A DNA stretch of 64,000 nucleotides from assembly GCA_030323885.1 (NCBI GenBank), contig CM059187.1:132768029-132832028 (forward strand), given 5' to 3'. The notes below the pieces were generated by a model. It was not told the DNA's origin. It did no database searches and saw only the letters and a program-made list of their open reading frames with translations. Below, in pieces: positions 10,609-20,885 of the stretch (position 1 is its first letter; each line of letters opens with the position of its first letter). Made by a program: the position numbers and the translations under genes. The stretch comes from Branchipolynoe longqiensis. Lineage: Eukaryota; Annelida; Polychaeta; Phyllodocida; Polynoidae.

Positions 10609-12219
10609 ATGGAGGAGCAAGAGGTGCTGTCGTCAGATAGTGCCTCTATAATTACGGACAATGTCCAATCGGGTGGAGCATCTCCCCGTAACTTACATGC
10701 GGGCCAAACCTGCTTTGGTGGTGCATTAACCACATCAATGAATGATAATTCACAAAGCTGGGGCTCGGGTCCCCGTATCCCAGATACGGCCCCCGTCCCC
10801 CGCGAAAATGAAAGTCTCCTGTCTCTCCAGGGACACGAGCCAGATCACGTATTTTCCTTCCGAGCCACGAAGGGAAATACGGATGGGCGGGTCCCTATCT
10901 TACCTCCCCCGGAGATAGATATCACCCATAGGTTGCCAACCCCGCTGCAGGGGGCAAAACGTGATAAAATACATGCCTTTGAGTTACGGGAGGCTCAGCT
11001 CCTCGCCCGTGAAGATGAACTAAATGCCAAATGGCAGGAATTTGCTAATTGCCAGGGAAAGGGGCGGGGCCCGGTAGCCCAAGGCCCAGCCGTCCAAAAC
11101 GCGCCCATCCCTGACCAAATGTTTAATGCCATCCAACAGCAAAATGGGCGTTGCCCGTATGTAACTGGAAATCAAAACGCCTCTAACGCATACACTGGTA
11201 AGACTAACTCTTATCTACCGCCAAGCGGCCCAGCCGTATCTAATGCTAACCAAAGGGGGCCCGTAAATGTCGACTCTTATGATACGTATCGTTTTACGAA
11301 CGAGGAGCAGGCCATCATCCGATCTAACCCGGCGATTCGCCGGGCGGTGATGGAAGCCTCCAGTATTAATCCGGGGATAGGTGCCTCGGCCGTAAGCAGG
11401 TCCATGCAGTTACGGGACCGTAATATTAGCATCCAGGAACAGTACCAACCCGCCAGGGTTAGGGCTGTAGAGGTGCCTCCCTTTGATGGTATCCACCAGG
11501 AGTGGGATACCTGGTGGGAAAAATTTAGCAAGGCGATGTCCGTAAACCGGTGGAATGAAACCACCGCGTTAACGCGTCTTTTGCCTTTATTACAAGACGG
11601 TCCAGGGCAACTGGCCGTAGATAGGTGGGAGCAGGATGACTGCGACACCTTAGATGAACTAGTTGAGGCTTTGGCCTGGCAGTTCAAGGGGTTAGATCCT
11701 CTATCCAAATGGGAAGTCTTTGAAAAGCGTTTCCAAAAGCCTTCCGACCCTGCGAATTCCATTTACTATGGCATGCTTCTAGAGTCGGAAGCGAAGAAGG
11801 CCGGACTAGGCTGTGGCATGTCACGGGACTTAATTGCCCGTAAAACTGTGGCCGTGTTCATTAACGGGCTAAGAGACCGTGAAGAGCGCGAAATTGTCAT
11901 AAAAAAATGGTCCCCTGGTAGACACACCATGGAGGATATATATCAAATGCTGCGAGACCACGCTGCCAAGGCGCGTCTCATTCCAGCTAGACGCGGAGTG
12001 GCAGGGATCACTATGACTCTGGCTGACTCCGATTATAGTCAGCACAATACTGGCATCAGCGCGTTTCACGGGCAGGGGCGAAACCACATACGGATCGCCC
12101 ACATAATCACCCCGAGAAAGGGGACTGGCGTGGCAAACGCCAGCAATCATATACGGGGAATCAGGGACGGTCCACTGGATCAGCTCCCAAAAACCCCAAT
12201 TTCAATAGGCCTCGGCTGA
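10609..12219 (+). CDS. gag: Gag (matrix/capsid part) of a Ty3/gypsy-like retrotransposon
   Basis: The structural polyprotein of an LTR retrotransposon; it forms the cytoplasmic particle that packages the RNA. The frame is open from 10558, but the first ATG is at 10609, giving 536 residues. The N-terminal third is polar and low complexity; a short charged helix (AREDELNAKWQEF) lies near residue 150. The capsid-like region, roughly residues 290-460, has the tryptophan-rich pattern seen in metavirus Gag (PPFDG, WDTWWEKF, LLPLLQDGPGQLA, LVEALAWQFKG, FINGLRD). The frame ends at 12219 without reaching the zinc knuckle, which lies in the -1 frame. A one-base indel or assembly error near 12070-12200 is the simplest explanation. 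Upstream are the primer-binding site and leader. Confidence 0.8.
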   Translation: MEEQEVLSSDSASIITDNVQSGGASPRNLHAGQTCFGGALTTSMNDNSQSWGSGPRIPDTAPVPRENESLLSLQGHEPDHVFSFRATKGNTDGRVPILPPPEIDITHRLPTPLQGAKRDKIHAFELREAQLLAREDELNAKWQEFANCQGKGRGPVAQGPAVQNAPIPDQMFNAIQQQNGRCPYVTGNQNASNAYTGKTNSYLPPSGPAVSNANQRGPVNVDSYDTYRFTNEEQAIIRSNPAIRRAVMEASSINPGIGASAVSRSMQLRDRNISIQEQYQPARVRAVEVPPFDGIHQEWDTWWEKFSKAMSVNRWNETTALTRLLPLLQDGPGQLAVDRWEQDDCDTLDELVEALAWQFKGLDPLSKWEVFEKRFQKPSDPANSIYYGMLLESEAKKAGLGCGMSRDLIARKTVAVFINGLRDREEREIVIKKWSPGRHTMEDIYQMLRDHAAKARLIPARRGVAGITMTLADSDYSQHNTGISAFHGQGRNHIRIAHIITPRKGTGVANASNHIRGIRDGPLDQLPKTPISIGLG

Positions 12220-12467
12220 TAACATCCGAGACGGAGTGCTATCGGTGTCGAGGTTTTGGGCATATGGCATCTAAATGCCCTCATAGTAACACACGGTCCA
12301 TTGAACAGGCTATGTTGGATGGCGCCCGCGAAGGGCGCGACAATTCGTACCATAACGCGGCCGTTCTAGCCCGTTTACGGGCGGCCGACAGCAAAAAGAT
12401 CGCGGCCATGCCCGCCCCATTGCCTTCACAGGCCGAATTTGCTGAGGATGGCCCGTATTTAAATTAG
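12039..12467 (+). CDS. gag: Gag nucleocapsid segment with CCHC zinc knuckle, in shifted frame
   Basis: This frame is open from 12039 to TAG at 12465-12467 and overlaps the end of the preceding gag frame. Around 12246-12290 it reads CYRCRGFGHMASKC, a complete C-x2-C-x4-H-x4-C knuckle that binds genomic RNA. Just upstream is a basic, glycine/glutamine-rich linker typical of the capsid-nucleocapsid junction, so this frame, not the one ending at 12219, is the natural continuation of gag. The segment after the knuckle is alanine rich. It ends at a slippery heptamer next to the stop codon. Confidence 0.75.
   Translation, partial: SAQYWHQRVSRAGAKPHTDRPHNHPEKGDWRGKRQQSYTGNQGRSTGSAPKNPNFNRPRLITSETECYRCRGFGHMASKCPHSNTRSIEQAMLDGAREGRDNSYHNAAVLARLRAADSKKIAAMPAPLPSQAEFAEDGPYLN
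12458..12464 (+). promoter_or_regulatory. Programmed -1 ribosomal frameshift site
   Basis: T-TTA-AAT in the nucleocapsid frame matches the X-XXY-YYZ slippery pattern, and the next codon is the gag stop TAG. Slipping back one base reads TTT AAA TTA GTA and enters the open protease frame. A small hairpin (TCGGGA/TTCCGA) lies near 12509-12524, farther than the usual stimulator spacing, so the stimulatory structure is uncertain. Confidence 0.7.
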
Positions 12468-13049
12468 TAACAGCTGCAACGCCGGGAGTGTTGACAGCTA
12501 CCGTATCGTCGGGAAATCTTCCGAGTGCAACTGTCGAAAGTTGTGCTAACGCCCCTTTGCACCATCTCTCGACAGATTTGTGCTCTATCTTACCTTCCAC
12601 TAACTCAGTACTAGATGTCCGCCAGGTTTTCTTGGCGGGTATGCGGTCGTTGTGCTCACTAAACGCGAGCGACAGCGAACCTGATAGGTGTATGGAATAC
12701 ATATTAAAGAAAACCGGTCTGGACTTACAAATCGTAGGGGAACGAGACCGGTTTGTGACTGATATTTTCCCACTCAACGGGAAAAGATGGTACATCCCCA
12801 TCAACATTAGGGGCTCTGAGGGATTTTTCCTTATCGATACGGGCGCGGCCATGTCTGTGAGAGGGAAACAATTCTTTGATGATCTCAATCTAAACACCCG
12901 TAATTTGGTATCGGATGTTAGACCATTGAGTGTTACGGGCCTGGTGATACCACAATTCGGTTGCACTAGCATACCCTTAGGTATTGCTAATCAGACCTTT
13001 CACTCATCGGTTTTGATAGTCGACATACCCGAGGACGGTATATTGGGGA
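12458..13049 (+). CDS. pol: Pol N-terminus: aspartic protease, truncated by gap
   Basis: Entered by the -1 shift from gag. After about 110 residues of linker it shows FFLIDTGAAMSV, the catalytic D-T-G-A loop of retropepsin-like proteases (the D codon is at 12836-12838), then a hydrophobic segment and ILG at the gap edge, the usual C-terminal protease signature. Protease cuts the Gag-Pol polyprotein during particle maturation. Reverse transcriptase, RNase H, integrase and the 3' LTR would be expected next but are not in the assembled sequence. No stop appears between slip site and gap. Confidence 0.75.
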
Positions 13050-13549
13050 NNNNNNNNNNNNNNNNNNNNNNNNNNNNNNNNNNNNNNNNNNNNNNNNNNN
13101 NNNNNNNNNNNNNNNNNNNNNNNNNNNNNNNNNNNNNNNNNNNNNNNNNNNNNNNNNNNNNNNNNNNNNNNNNNNNNNNNNNNNNNNNNNNNNNNNNNNN
13201 NNNNNNNNNNNNNNNNNNNNNNNNNNNNNNNNNNNNNNNNNNNNNNNNNNNNNNNNNNNNNNNNNNNNNNNNNNNNNNNNNNNNNNNNNNNNNNNNNNNN
13301 NNNNNNNNNNNNNNNNNNNNNNNNNNNNNNNNNNNNNNNNNNNNNNNNNNNNNNNNNNNNNNNNNNNNNNNNNNNNNNNNNNNNNNNNNNNNNNNNNNNN
13401 NNNNNNNNNNNNNNNNNNNNNNNNNNNNNNNNNNNNNNNNNNNNNNNNNNNNNNNNNNNNNNNNNNNNNNNNNNNNNNNNNNNNNNNNNNNNNNNNNNNN
13501 NNNNNNNNNNNNNNNNNNNNNNNNNNNNNNNNNNNNNNNNNNNNNNNNN
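13050..13549. other. Assembly gap, exactly 500 N
   Basis: The round number suggests a placeholder of unknown true length. It removes the rest of pol. Frames drawn through it are meaningless. Confidence 0.95.
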
Positions 13550-13632
13550 GTTCGAACCTGTCGGTTTGAATCAAACAATCTACCAAAACGGGCGAGGGAT
13601 GCTCAACTCATTCGGCCACCCCGTCTGGTCTA
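13550..13632 (-). mobile_element. SINE head fragment (tRNA-like), truncated by the gap
   Basis: Inverted head: 'ctaccaaaacggg', 'gctcaactcattcggccacc' and 'gtctggtc', as in the heads at 13874 and 49500. A further head-like scrap ('gggttcgatcccctaccgag') lies near 13706. Confidence 0.7.
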
Positions 13633-13873
13633 TACTGCAAAATCAATAGTTGTACATTTAGCATACCTCTGATTACACCTCCAATGGACTATACATGAGG
13701 ACGTGGGTTCGATCCCCTACCGAGTCCATGCACAGGTATCTATCATTCTGTAACGATGTGCATCTTGAAAGATCTCGATATGCATTTGAATTCTGCAGTT
13801 AATAGTCACATTCTGTTGTTCATATCGGCCTCAGTGTTGCAGTAATGACCGAATCTGATAGCTGAATGGCAGT

Positions 13874-14231
13874 TCCGACCAGACGGGATGGTCGATTCAG
13901 TTGAGCGTCCGTGTCCTGTTTTGGGAGATCGGGGGATCCAAACCCATGGATTCGTGGGTTCGAACCCTGGTCGAGTCAAACCAATGATATCAAAATGGAT
14001 ACTTGTCGCTTCCTAGCCAGGTGCTCTGCATTATTAGGATAGGACAAGGACTGGTTGGCTCAGTGTCAGCATAATGTGACTGAGTGGGATACCAGGTCAT
14101 GGGGGCTGGTGGCCTGATTTCCCAGTGGGGAAATGCTATAAAGTCACCCTGAGTGCGCACTGTCACAAGTCGGTACCAGTCCTAATATTACCTTAGATGT
14201 TGCTAGGACGTAAAACAACAAACAAACAAAC
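13874..14231 (+). mobile_element. SINE-A, full-length reference copy
   Basis: Head with 'gaccagacgggatggtcga' (A-box region) and 'gggttcgaaccctgg' (B box); body with 'gtcaaaccaatga', 'cttgtcgcttcctagccagg' and 'attaggatagg'; then 'ctcagtgtcag', 'gactgagtggga', 'gccggtggcctgatttccc'-type core; tail 'ttagatgttgctaggacg' and (AAAC)n. About 355 bp, transcribed by Pol III in family terms. Other copies are described relative to it. Confidence 0.9.
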
Positions 14232-14498
14232 GGAAGCCGTGCCCAGATTAATTCCATCGGGGCCGGACCACTCCTATGTTGTCGATCTCATAACGAGAAT
14301 CTGAAGAGGGGGTGTAATTCGAAACTGAATAAAACTCGCAGCTCAGCTGGAAGAAATTACCAGCGATTGATTGAGAAGACAATGCCCAGTGATTAAGTGA
14401 TGATCGAGTAGTTAAGACAGTGATACCGAGCAAAGATCAACTAAGAATCGATCATGGATTAAAATAAGGATCGAAGAAAAAAGAAGTAGCAGAGAATA
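14232..14498. other. Unassigned sequence
   Basis: No repeat or gene recognised between the SINE and the MITE. Confidence 0.4.
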
Positions 14499-15043
14499 GC
14501 CTACATCACGGTTCCGACTGCGCATGCGCTGAAAACGGCGTTGGGAGCAAAGCAAAGGCATACACCCATTGAGTTTGCTGATATGCGTAGGGAAAACTGG
14601 CATTTTATTCAAAATAACTAGAAATACATAACAATTTGGCATAAACATGGACGGAAGGATGCAATATAATAATATAATGCATATGTTTAAGACACAACTC
14701 TCCATAAACCATAGAATATAAATAAAAACATGAATAAAATAAATAAAACTGACTCTGGCTATGGCTCTAACACTAGTCTGCATGCCTAGATTTGTCTAAA
14801 TCTAAATACATGGCATAAAATGTGCTGGTTATATTGATCTAAATGCAATGCTGGATAAAAGATTAATATCTTAATTTATTATATATATTTTGTTAGTTGT
14901 TTCAAACAAGAGCTGAGATGAGCTGAAACTAGCACATTTCATAGCTGCACCCAGGTATTAGCATGTGCCATGTGCTTCTCGTGGCTTTGTTTTGCTCTGA
15001 TGCATCCCACAATGCACCGTGCCGCTGGAACTGTGATGTAGTC
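14499..15043. mobile_element. MITE with CTACATCACGGTTCC ends, copy 1
   Basis: Terminal inverted repeats of about 17 bp (left GCCTACATCACGGTTCC; right inverted GACTACATCACAGTTCC), flanked by TA on both sides (14497-14498 and 15044-15045). The internal sequence is present in opposite orientation at 28036-28919, including 'gagcaaagcaaag', 'gacacaactctccataa' and 'gagctgagatgagctgaaac'. No coding frame. TA duplication fits a Tc1/mariner-type target, by inference. Confidence 0.8.
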
Positions 15044-15162
15044 TATACCCGAATAGGATTACGGATAAACTGAACATGAAATTAACATCACCCGAATATG
15101 TATTGAGCATGTTCAATCGAACATGGCTCAAGAATGACCCGAAGCAGGGGGGGGGGGTGATT

Positions 15163-15366
15163 GGGGTTTAGGTCCTAGGAACATCTGATGTCATATCAGG
15201 TCGGATACCCACTTTTGACACAAAACACCCAAATTTGCTTTATAGTGCTGTCCATTTGAGATACCGTGCCGCCGGCTTCATGGTGCAATATTTCACTCAG
15301 CCATATTATCCTGGCTCTGAGTCAACAAATCTCAGGAATACCAAGTGCCAAGCCGGGTAGCTAACA
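15163..15366 (-). mobile_element. SINE-A copy, diverged, head missing
   Basis: Inverted tail 'taggtcctaggaacatctga', core 'tagtgctgtccatttgag' and body 'gagtcaacaaatctcagg'. More diverged than neighbouring copies. Confidence 0.7.
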
Positions 15367-15524
15367 ACAACTCAAGTCTTTGGGTTGACTCTGCCGGCGG
15401 GTGAGCAGATACTAGGCAGATGAACCACCTCGTTCGGTTCCAGCCACCCTTGGATGTGTGGCTAAGCATAGAACAAGAATTGACAAAGTTAGTATCGCTT
15501 AGACGTTAAAGATGGGGTTGATTG

Positions 15525-15682
15525 TTGGAGGTTTACGTCCTGGCAACATCTAAGGGCATATCAGGACGGGTACCGACTTGTGACAGTGCGCACTCATGTT
15601 GCCTTTATAGTGCTGGCCCCCCTGGGAGATCAGGCCGCCGGATGTTGCCAGGACATAAAATTCCAACAAGAACCAAACCAAC
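15525..15682. mobile_element. Two SINE-A tails joined in opposite orientation
   Basis: From 15525 the minus-strand tail and core run to 'gatcaggccgccgg' near 15640. The sequence then switches at once to a plus-strand tail 'atgttgccaggacataaaat' with its AAC-rich end, without the missing middle. It is an inversion junction or two fused fragments. Confidence 0.7.
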
Positions 15683-16087
15683 TAATTTAGCTAATGGACG
15701 TAGGCCAAATACAGCAGGGCGGACCTTTCGTCATGGCCGCAGCAGGGAGGACCGGTGCTGAGTGGACCGGTCTGGACATGAACCGCGCCTCTTGCACTTC
15801 ACTTCCTGGTCCCGACACGCCACCTGGTGGCCAATCAGCGCCGCCTGGCGGGCGTCTTATCATCAGGTTCGTTTATTTTTAAAATTGATGTCCGAATCAG
15901 AGTCAGTGGGCGACCTGCTCGCTGTTTTCTACGCGTTCGTTGGCCGTCTCACCCCCGCACCCCCGCTCCCCCCATTCGCCCCCCCCCCCCCCCCACACAC
16001 ACACCAGACCGCCCCTCATTCCCCAGGAATTGTTTTTAACCCTGTCAGAACTGACCGTGTCCGGTCACGCGCGGTGAGGTGTGGGTG
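15683..16087. other. GC-rich unassigned sequence with C tracts
   Basis: Poly-C near 15985 and a (CA)n stretch; no gene or repeat family recognised. Confidence 0.4.
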
Positions 16088-16407
16088 GTTGGAGTTTTAT
16101 GTCCTGCCAACATCTAAGGTCATATCTAAGGTCATATCAGGACGGGTACCGATTTGTGACAGTGCGCACTAATGGCGACTTTATAGTTCTGCCCCACTGG
16201 GAAATAATGCCGCCGGCACCGTAACCTGATATCTCACTCAGTCACATTATCCTGACACTGAGCTAACCAGTCCTTGCCTTATTCTATTAATGCCGAGTGC
16301 CAGGCTAGGACGCGACAAGTATAAATTTGATAAGTTATTGGTTTGACTCGACCGGGAACCGAACTCGCGAGGCCCGCACTCCACCGATTCGGCCACCGCG
16401 CCCGGTA
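16088..16407 (-). mobile_element. SINE-A, full length, alternative head
   Basis: Inverted copy with tail at 16088 and head ending 'ggccaccgcgcccggt'. The head is the GCGCGGTGGCCGAATCGG type, unlike the GACGGGATGG head at 13874, so the same body carries two different tRNA-like heads in this window. 'taaggtcatatc' is duplicated within the tail. Confidence 0.85.
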
Positions 16408-16593
16408 GGTGTGTGTGGGTGGTGGTGGGTGGTGGGAGGTGGGTGGTGGGTAGATGCGGGGGGTGGGTTGTGACTTTGTACACTCTAGAAGGAAGTGTAA
16501 ACAACAAAAACCACCCGGGGCTAATCACTCAATAGTTTAGAACGGGTGATCCAAGACGTTGCTTACATATATATGAGCTGAAACTAGCACATT

Positions 16594-16594
<1 letters not shown>

Positions 16595-16637
<43 letters not shown>
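16595..16637. repeat. (TA)n microsatellite
   Basis: Uninterrupted TA dinucleotides, followed by a C run near 16660. Confidence 0.95.
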
Positions 16638-16639
<2 letters not shown>

Positions 16640-16687
16640 TGCTGTCCCGGACCCTCCCCCCCCCCCCCCGCCGCACACACATCCACC

Positions 16688-17046
16688 CGGAGGCCGACTC
16701 GGTAGAGTGCAGGATTCTCGTGGGGAAGGTTGGGAGTCCAAATCCCAGTCGAATCGAGCCAATGATGTTCAAATCCAAATCGAGTCAAACCAATGACTTA
16801 CAACATTGACACTTGTCGCTTCCTAGCCTTACACTCGGCACTACTAGCACAGGGAAAGAATTGGTTAGCTCAGTATCAGGATAATGTGACTGAGTGTGAT
16901 ATCGCCACATGGTGCCAGTGGTCCTTGTCTCCCAGTGGGACAGCACTATAAAGCCACCATGAGTGCACACTGTCACAAGTCGATGCCCATCCTGATGTGA
17001 CTTTAGATGTTGCTAGCACGTAAAACCCCAATAAACAAATAAACCT
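16688..17046 (+). mobile_element. SINE-A, full length
   Basis: GCGCGG-type head ('ggccgactcggtagag'), with 'gagtcaaaccaatgac' preceded by a duplicated near-copy 'gaatcgagccaatgatg'. Body, core and tail are complete, ending in (AAAC)n. Confidence 0.85.
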
Positions 17047-17639
17047 CTCGTGTATTGTATGTAACCTGTGTGTCTGTGTGGGTGTGTGGGTGGGACCAGT
17101 GTAGTATAGTGAATGTAGTCAGGCGTAGGCAGGTGTTTGATGCCCCATATCCGTCCGTGGGGAGAGGGGAAGGGGGGGGGGAGGGGGAAGGTAGGGGTTG
17201 AGGAGAGGGGAGGGGGGGGGTATGTCCGAAGGCTAATTAATTAGCTCTGGCACACGTGTGGGCTACAGGGCGTCGTTATGCACACGACGGCGGGCGCATC
17301 GCCACCAAGCGGCCGACTCGGCTCTCCTATAGACCACACTGGGGCGCCTATATATCACACCAGTGTTGGACATGCCATCCGAGCCCCAAACACGATGCCC
17401 ACTGACCGCCGACACCTGTGTGCAGCCCCGACAGCATGCCGGTACACAGCACCCCCTACCCGGGTAAGCACCCCCCCCCCCCCCCCCCCCCCAGGCAACC
17501 AGCTGTTCTATTTACACAAGTGTAAATATGCTGTACACAAGTCTCTCTCCACAGGATCTCTTGATGATGTATGCATATAATTAAATGTATAATTCATTGT
17601 TTGAATACAAATCACCAAACAAACAACATTGTGCATGGT
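17047..17639. repeat. G-rich and C-rich low-complexity interval
   Basis: G runs at 17165-17220, a C run at 17468-17492. Sequence between them is not recognised. Confidence 0.6.
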
Positions 17640-17768
17640 TGGGTGGTTATTGGAGTTGTACGTCCTGGCAACATCTACGGCCATATTAGGACGGGAGTGG
17701 ACTTGTGACGGTGTGCACTCATAGTGTTGCCCTATTGGGAGATCAGGCTGCCAGCACCATGACCTATA
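17640..17768 (-). mobile_element. SINE-A tail/core fragment
   Basis: Inverted tail 'tgtacgtcctggcaacatct' to 'gccagcaccatgacct'. Head and body absent. Confidence 0.8.
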
Positions 17769-17822
17769 CTACTACTGTTGTCTATATTTTTCCTACCATC
17801 TCCTCATCTCAGCCATAAATAG

Positions 17823-17900
17823 TTCATATGCGCCATAATTGTTACGCCGGAAGACCAGTGCCTCGGTGCTGAAAAAACATATTATTCAACTGGAATACAA
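17823..17900 (+). mobile_element. LINE 3' tail fragment (tail family 3)
   Basis: Contains 'ggaagaccagtgcctcggtg' and 'tattcaactggaatacaa', followed by A-rich sequence; inverted relative of the tail at 105-250. Confidence 0.5.
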
Positions 17901-18349
17901 ATTTTGAATTGAAAAAAAAATAAATATATATATATATAAAGTTGGCCCGCACCGACTATATAAATAATGTGCATGGGGGTATATTTCCACAGATACAACC
18001 ACACAGCCTCGCAGACATACACAGATATATTATATATATATTATATGTGCTGAATAAGGAATTATACTAGTATAACTATCCGTAAACCGGTTATCTATGA
18101 ACCTGACTCTACACCAACTAAATGACATTCCTCCACTCATCGACTGCTCAGGCCTTCTGCCTCATCCGGTGGAGCCACCTGACTTCTTCCTCCTCACTGG
18201 CTCTGCCTCAGTCCTGTACCATTCGCATTATTATATATACATAGTATATATAATATATTATATACACATATATTATCTAATATGTGACTAACAAAGGTCC
18301 TTATTATTAATTACAGTTCGTACATATTAAATTCGTATATATATACAGA

Positions 18350-18565
18350 CATGCAACTTACAAATCGGTACCCATTCTGGCTGGTATGCACACATATATA
18401 CTCACCCATATATAATATGTATACATAGTACAACTTACAATTTGGTACCCGTTCTGGCTGCTGTGTATGTACACATATGTATATATATAATACACACATA
18501 CAACTTACAAGGCGGTAACCATCCTGGCTGATATAACCATAACTGTTTCTAGGACCAGTAACCCA
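18350..18565 (+). repeat. Three tandem SINE-tail-like units, 70-80 bp period
   Basis: 'acaacttacaa' followed by a 'cggtacccattctggctg'-like phrase occurs at about 18353, 18430 and 18500. The phrase resembles the SINE-A segment 'cacaagtcggtacccatcc'. AT dinucleotide tracts separate the units. Confidence 0.55.
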
Positions 18566-18899
18566 ATAAACAAACCCTACATATAAATACCCAGCAAAGG
18601 AAAACCATTAAAAAAGAACCCCACCCAAACCGTAGATATTCGTATACGCATGCGCAGTCTGACCTGCGGGAATCCAGTGGGGCGGGCAGTGGAGCAAAGG
18701 TGTCGCCAATACCATCAGTATGATTCCTTCCTGCCCCCTACCCAACCCTCCCCCCACCTACTAACACCACCCGCCTCACCCACCTACTAACACCACCCGC
18801 CTCTCCCACACACCCACACCCACGCGCCACCACTCACCTAATGCCCGCATCGTACCCGCCCTGCATTTGCCTCACTACTTCCTGGTGTACATTTCTCTG
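18566..18899. other. Unassigned C-rich sequence
   Basis: Some CACC-type repeats near 18740-18830. No gene recognised. Confidence 0.4.
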
Positions 18900-20150
18900 G
18901 CCAGCTGCCAGCTCCAGCCCAGGCAGCAGCCGCCATTACCACCATCACAAGCCACCATTACCACCACCATTACTACCCACCATTACCACCACCACAACCC
19001 ACTATTACCACCACCACAACCCAGCATTACCACCACCACTATCCACCATTACCACCACCACTACCCACCATTACCACCACCACCACCACCACCACAACCC
19101 AGCATTACCACCACCACAACCCAGCATTACCACCACCACTACCCACCATTACCACCACCACAACCCACCATTACCACCACCACCACAACCCACCATTACC
19201 ACCACCACAACCCACCATTACCACCACCACTATCCACCATTACCACCACCACTACCCACCATTACCACCACCACCACAACCCAGCATTACCACCACCACA
19301 ACCCAGCATTACCACCACCACAACCCAGCATTACCACCACTTACCCACCTTACCACCACCACAACCCACCATTACCACCACCACAACCCACCATTACCAC
19401 CACCACCAGAACCCAGCATTACCACCACCACTACCCACCATTACCACCACCACAAACTACCATTACCACCACCACAACCCAATATTACCACCACCACAAC
19501 CCACCATTACCACCACCACTACCCACCATTACCACCACCACAACCCAGCATTACCACCACCACTACCCACCATTACCACCACCACAACCCACCATTACCA
19601 CCACCACAACCCACCATTACCACCACCACAACCTACCATTACCACCACCACCACAACCCACCATTACCGCCACCACCACTACCCACCATCACCACCATCA
19701 CCACCACCACTACAATCGGTACTTACACAACCACGAACAATACCACTGCCATTACAAACACCACAACCATTACTAGTACCACTACCACCACCACCATCAT
19801 CACCCTCACCATCACTAACACCACCACCACTACCATCACTACCACTGCCATCACCACACATCAGGACCACCACCACTACAACCACCACACATCACCACCA
19901 CCACTCCTACCACTCCTACGACTACCATCACCACCACCAGTACCATTACTGCTACCACTACCACCACCACTACTATTACTACTACCAACATTACTACCAC
20001 TACCACTATTACTACCACCACTACCACCACACACCATCACTACAACTACGACCACACGCCACACACCACACCTCCTACCACACACCAGGCACCACCATCA
20101 CCACTACCACTACCACTACCACTACCACTACCACTACCACTACCAATACC
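18900..20150. repeat. CCA/TTA microsatellite-minisatellite
   Basis: To about 19740 a loose 22-26 bp unit 'ccaccattaccaccaccaca'; afterwards (ACC)n and (ACT)n. The long frames over it read H-Y-H-H-H, P-P-L-P and T-T-T-I in different phases and are artefacts. Confidence 0.9.
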
Positions 20151-20155
20151 CCACC

Positions 20156-20885
20156 TGGGGCCAAATGTAAGAGTCAGGGTTAGGGCTCGTAACCCACGCG
20201 TCGTGCGGATTTCCCGGGTTAGCGGCCAAAGTGTCAATGTATGTGCGCGGGTTAGGCTACCGCCTCGAGGGTTAACGTCGCCGTCACTAACTCCCACTTG
20301 AGCCTGGGTTAACGTGCAGGTTAGGGACCGATTCGGGCCAAATCTATTCAATGCGACCATATTTAACAGAATTACATAGGGAATAAGTGAAATGTTGTCA
20401 ATTTAACCCTAAATTCGAACCCTCCTTAAGGCTACCGCCGCATTGGCGGCGATATCAATAGTTATATTTTCGAATCGACGAACGTAAAGTAAACAAACCG
20501 CCGCTGCCGCCGCATCGACCTCCCTTGCCATACTGGCGGCAGCAGCGGTTTGTTTACTGTACGTTCGTCGATTCGAAAATATAACTATTGATATCGCCGC
20601 CAATGCGGCGGTAGCCTTAAGGAGGGTTCGAATTTAGGGTTAAATTGACAACATTTCACTTATTACCTATGTAATTCTGTTAAATATGGTCGCATTGAAT
20701 AGATTTGAACCTAATATCGCAGAGGGATTTCCCAAATCTATAAATAACTGAAACAATAGCTAACCCGCGCGCGCTTTGGACTGATACATCCCCCGTGACA
20801 CATTTAATAACGCCGACAATAGATAACCCGCCGGCCGCCCTAAACTCCGCAGCCTATAAATTGTGACTCTTACATTTGGCCCCTG
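20156..20885. mobile_element. Palindromic GGGCC element 1
   Basis: Outer inverted ends GGGGCCAAATGTAAGAGTCA at left and its complement at right. CCTGG occurs next to each end, a possible 5-bp duplication. Inside is a near-perfect hairpin (20340-20706). The core is homologous to elements 2, 3 and 4, but the outer ends are not shared with them beyond GGGCC. No coding frame. Confidence 0.75.
20340..20706. repeat. 172-bp inverted arms with about 23-nt spacer
   Basis: Arms 20340-20511 and 20535-20706 differ at only about three positions. They contain 'aaatctattcaatgcgacc' at the outside, 'taaccctaaattcga', 'cgaatcgacgaacgtaaagt' and a GCC-rich inner part; the loop carries 'ccatactgg', which recurs at the centre of the other family members. 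Confidence 0.9.

Noticed and set aside
12987..13672. Frames running through the N block
   Set aside because: N cannot be translated; the gap length is arbitrary.
18841..20183. Long P-P-L-P and H-H-H-Y frames
   Set aside because: CCA/TTA microsatellite.
20170..20190. Telomere-like TTAGGG scraps in element 1
   Set aside because: Only isolated GGGTTAGGG words, no tandem array.
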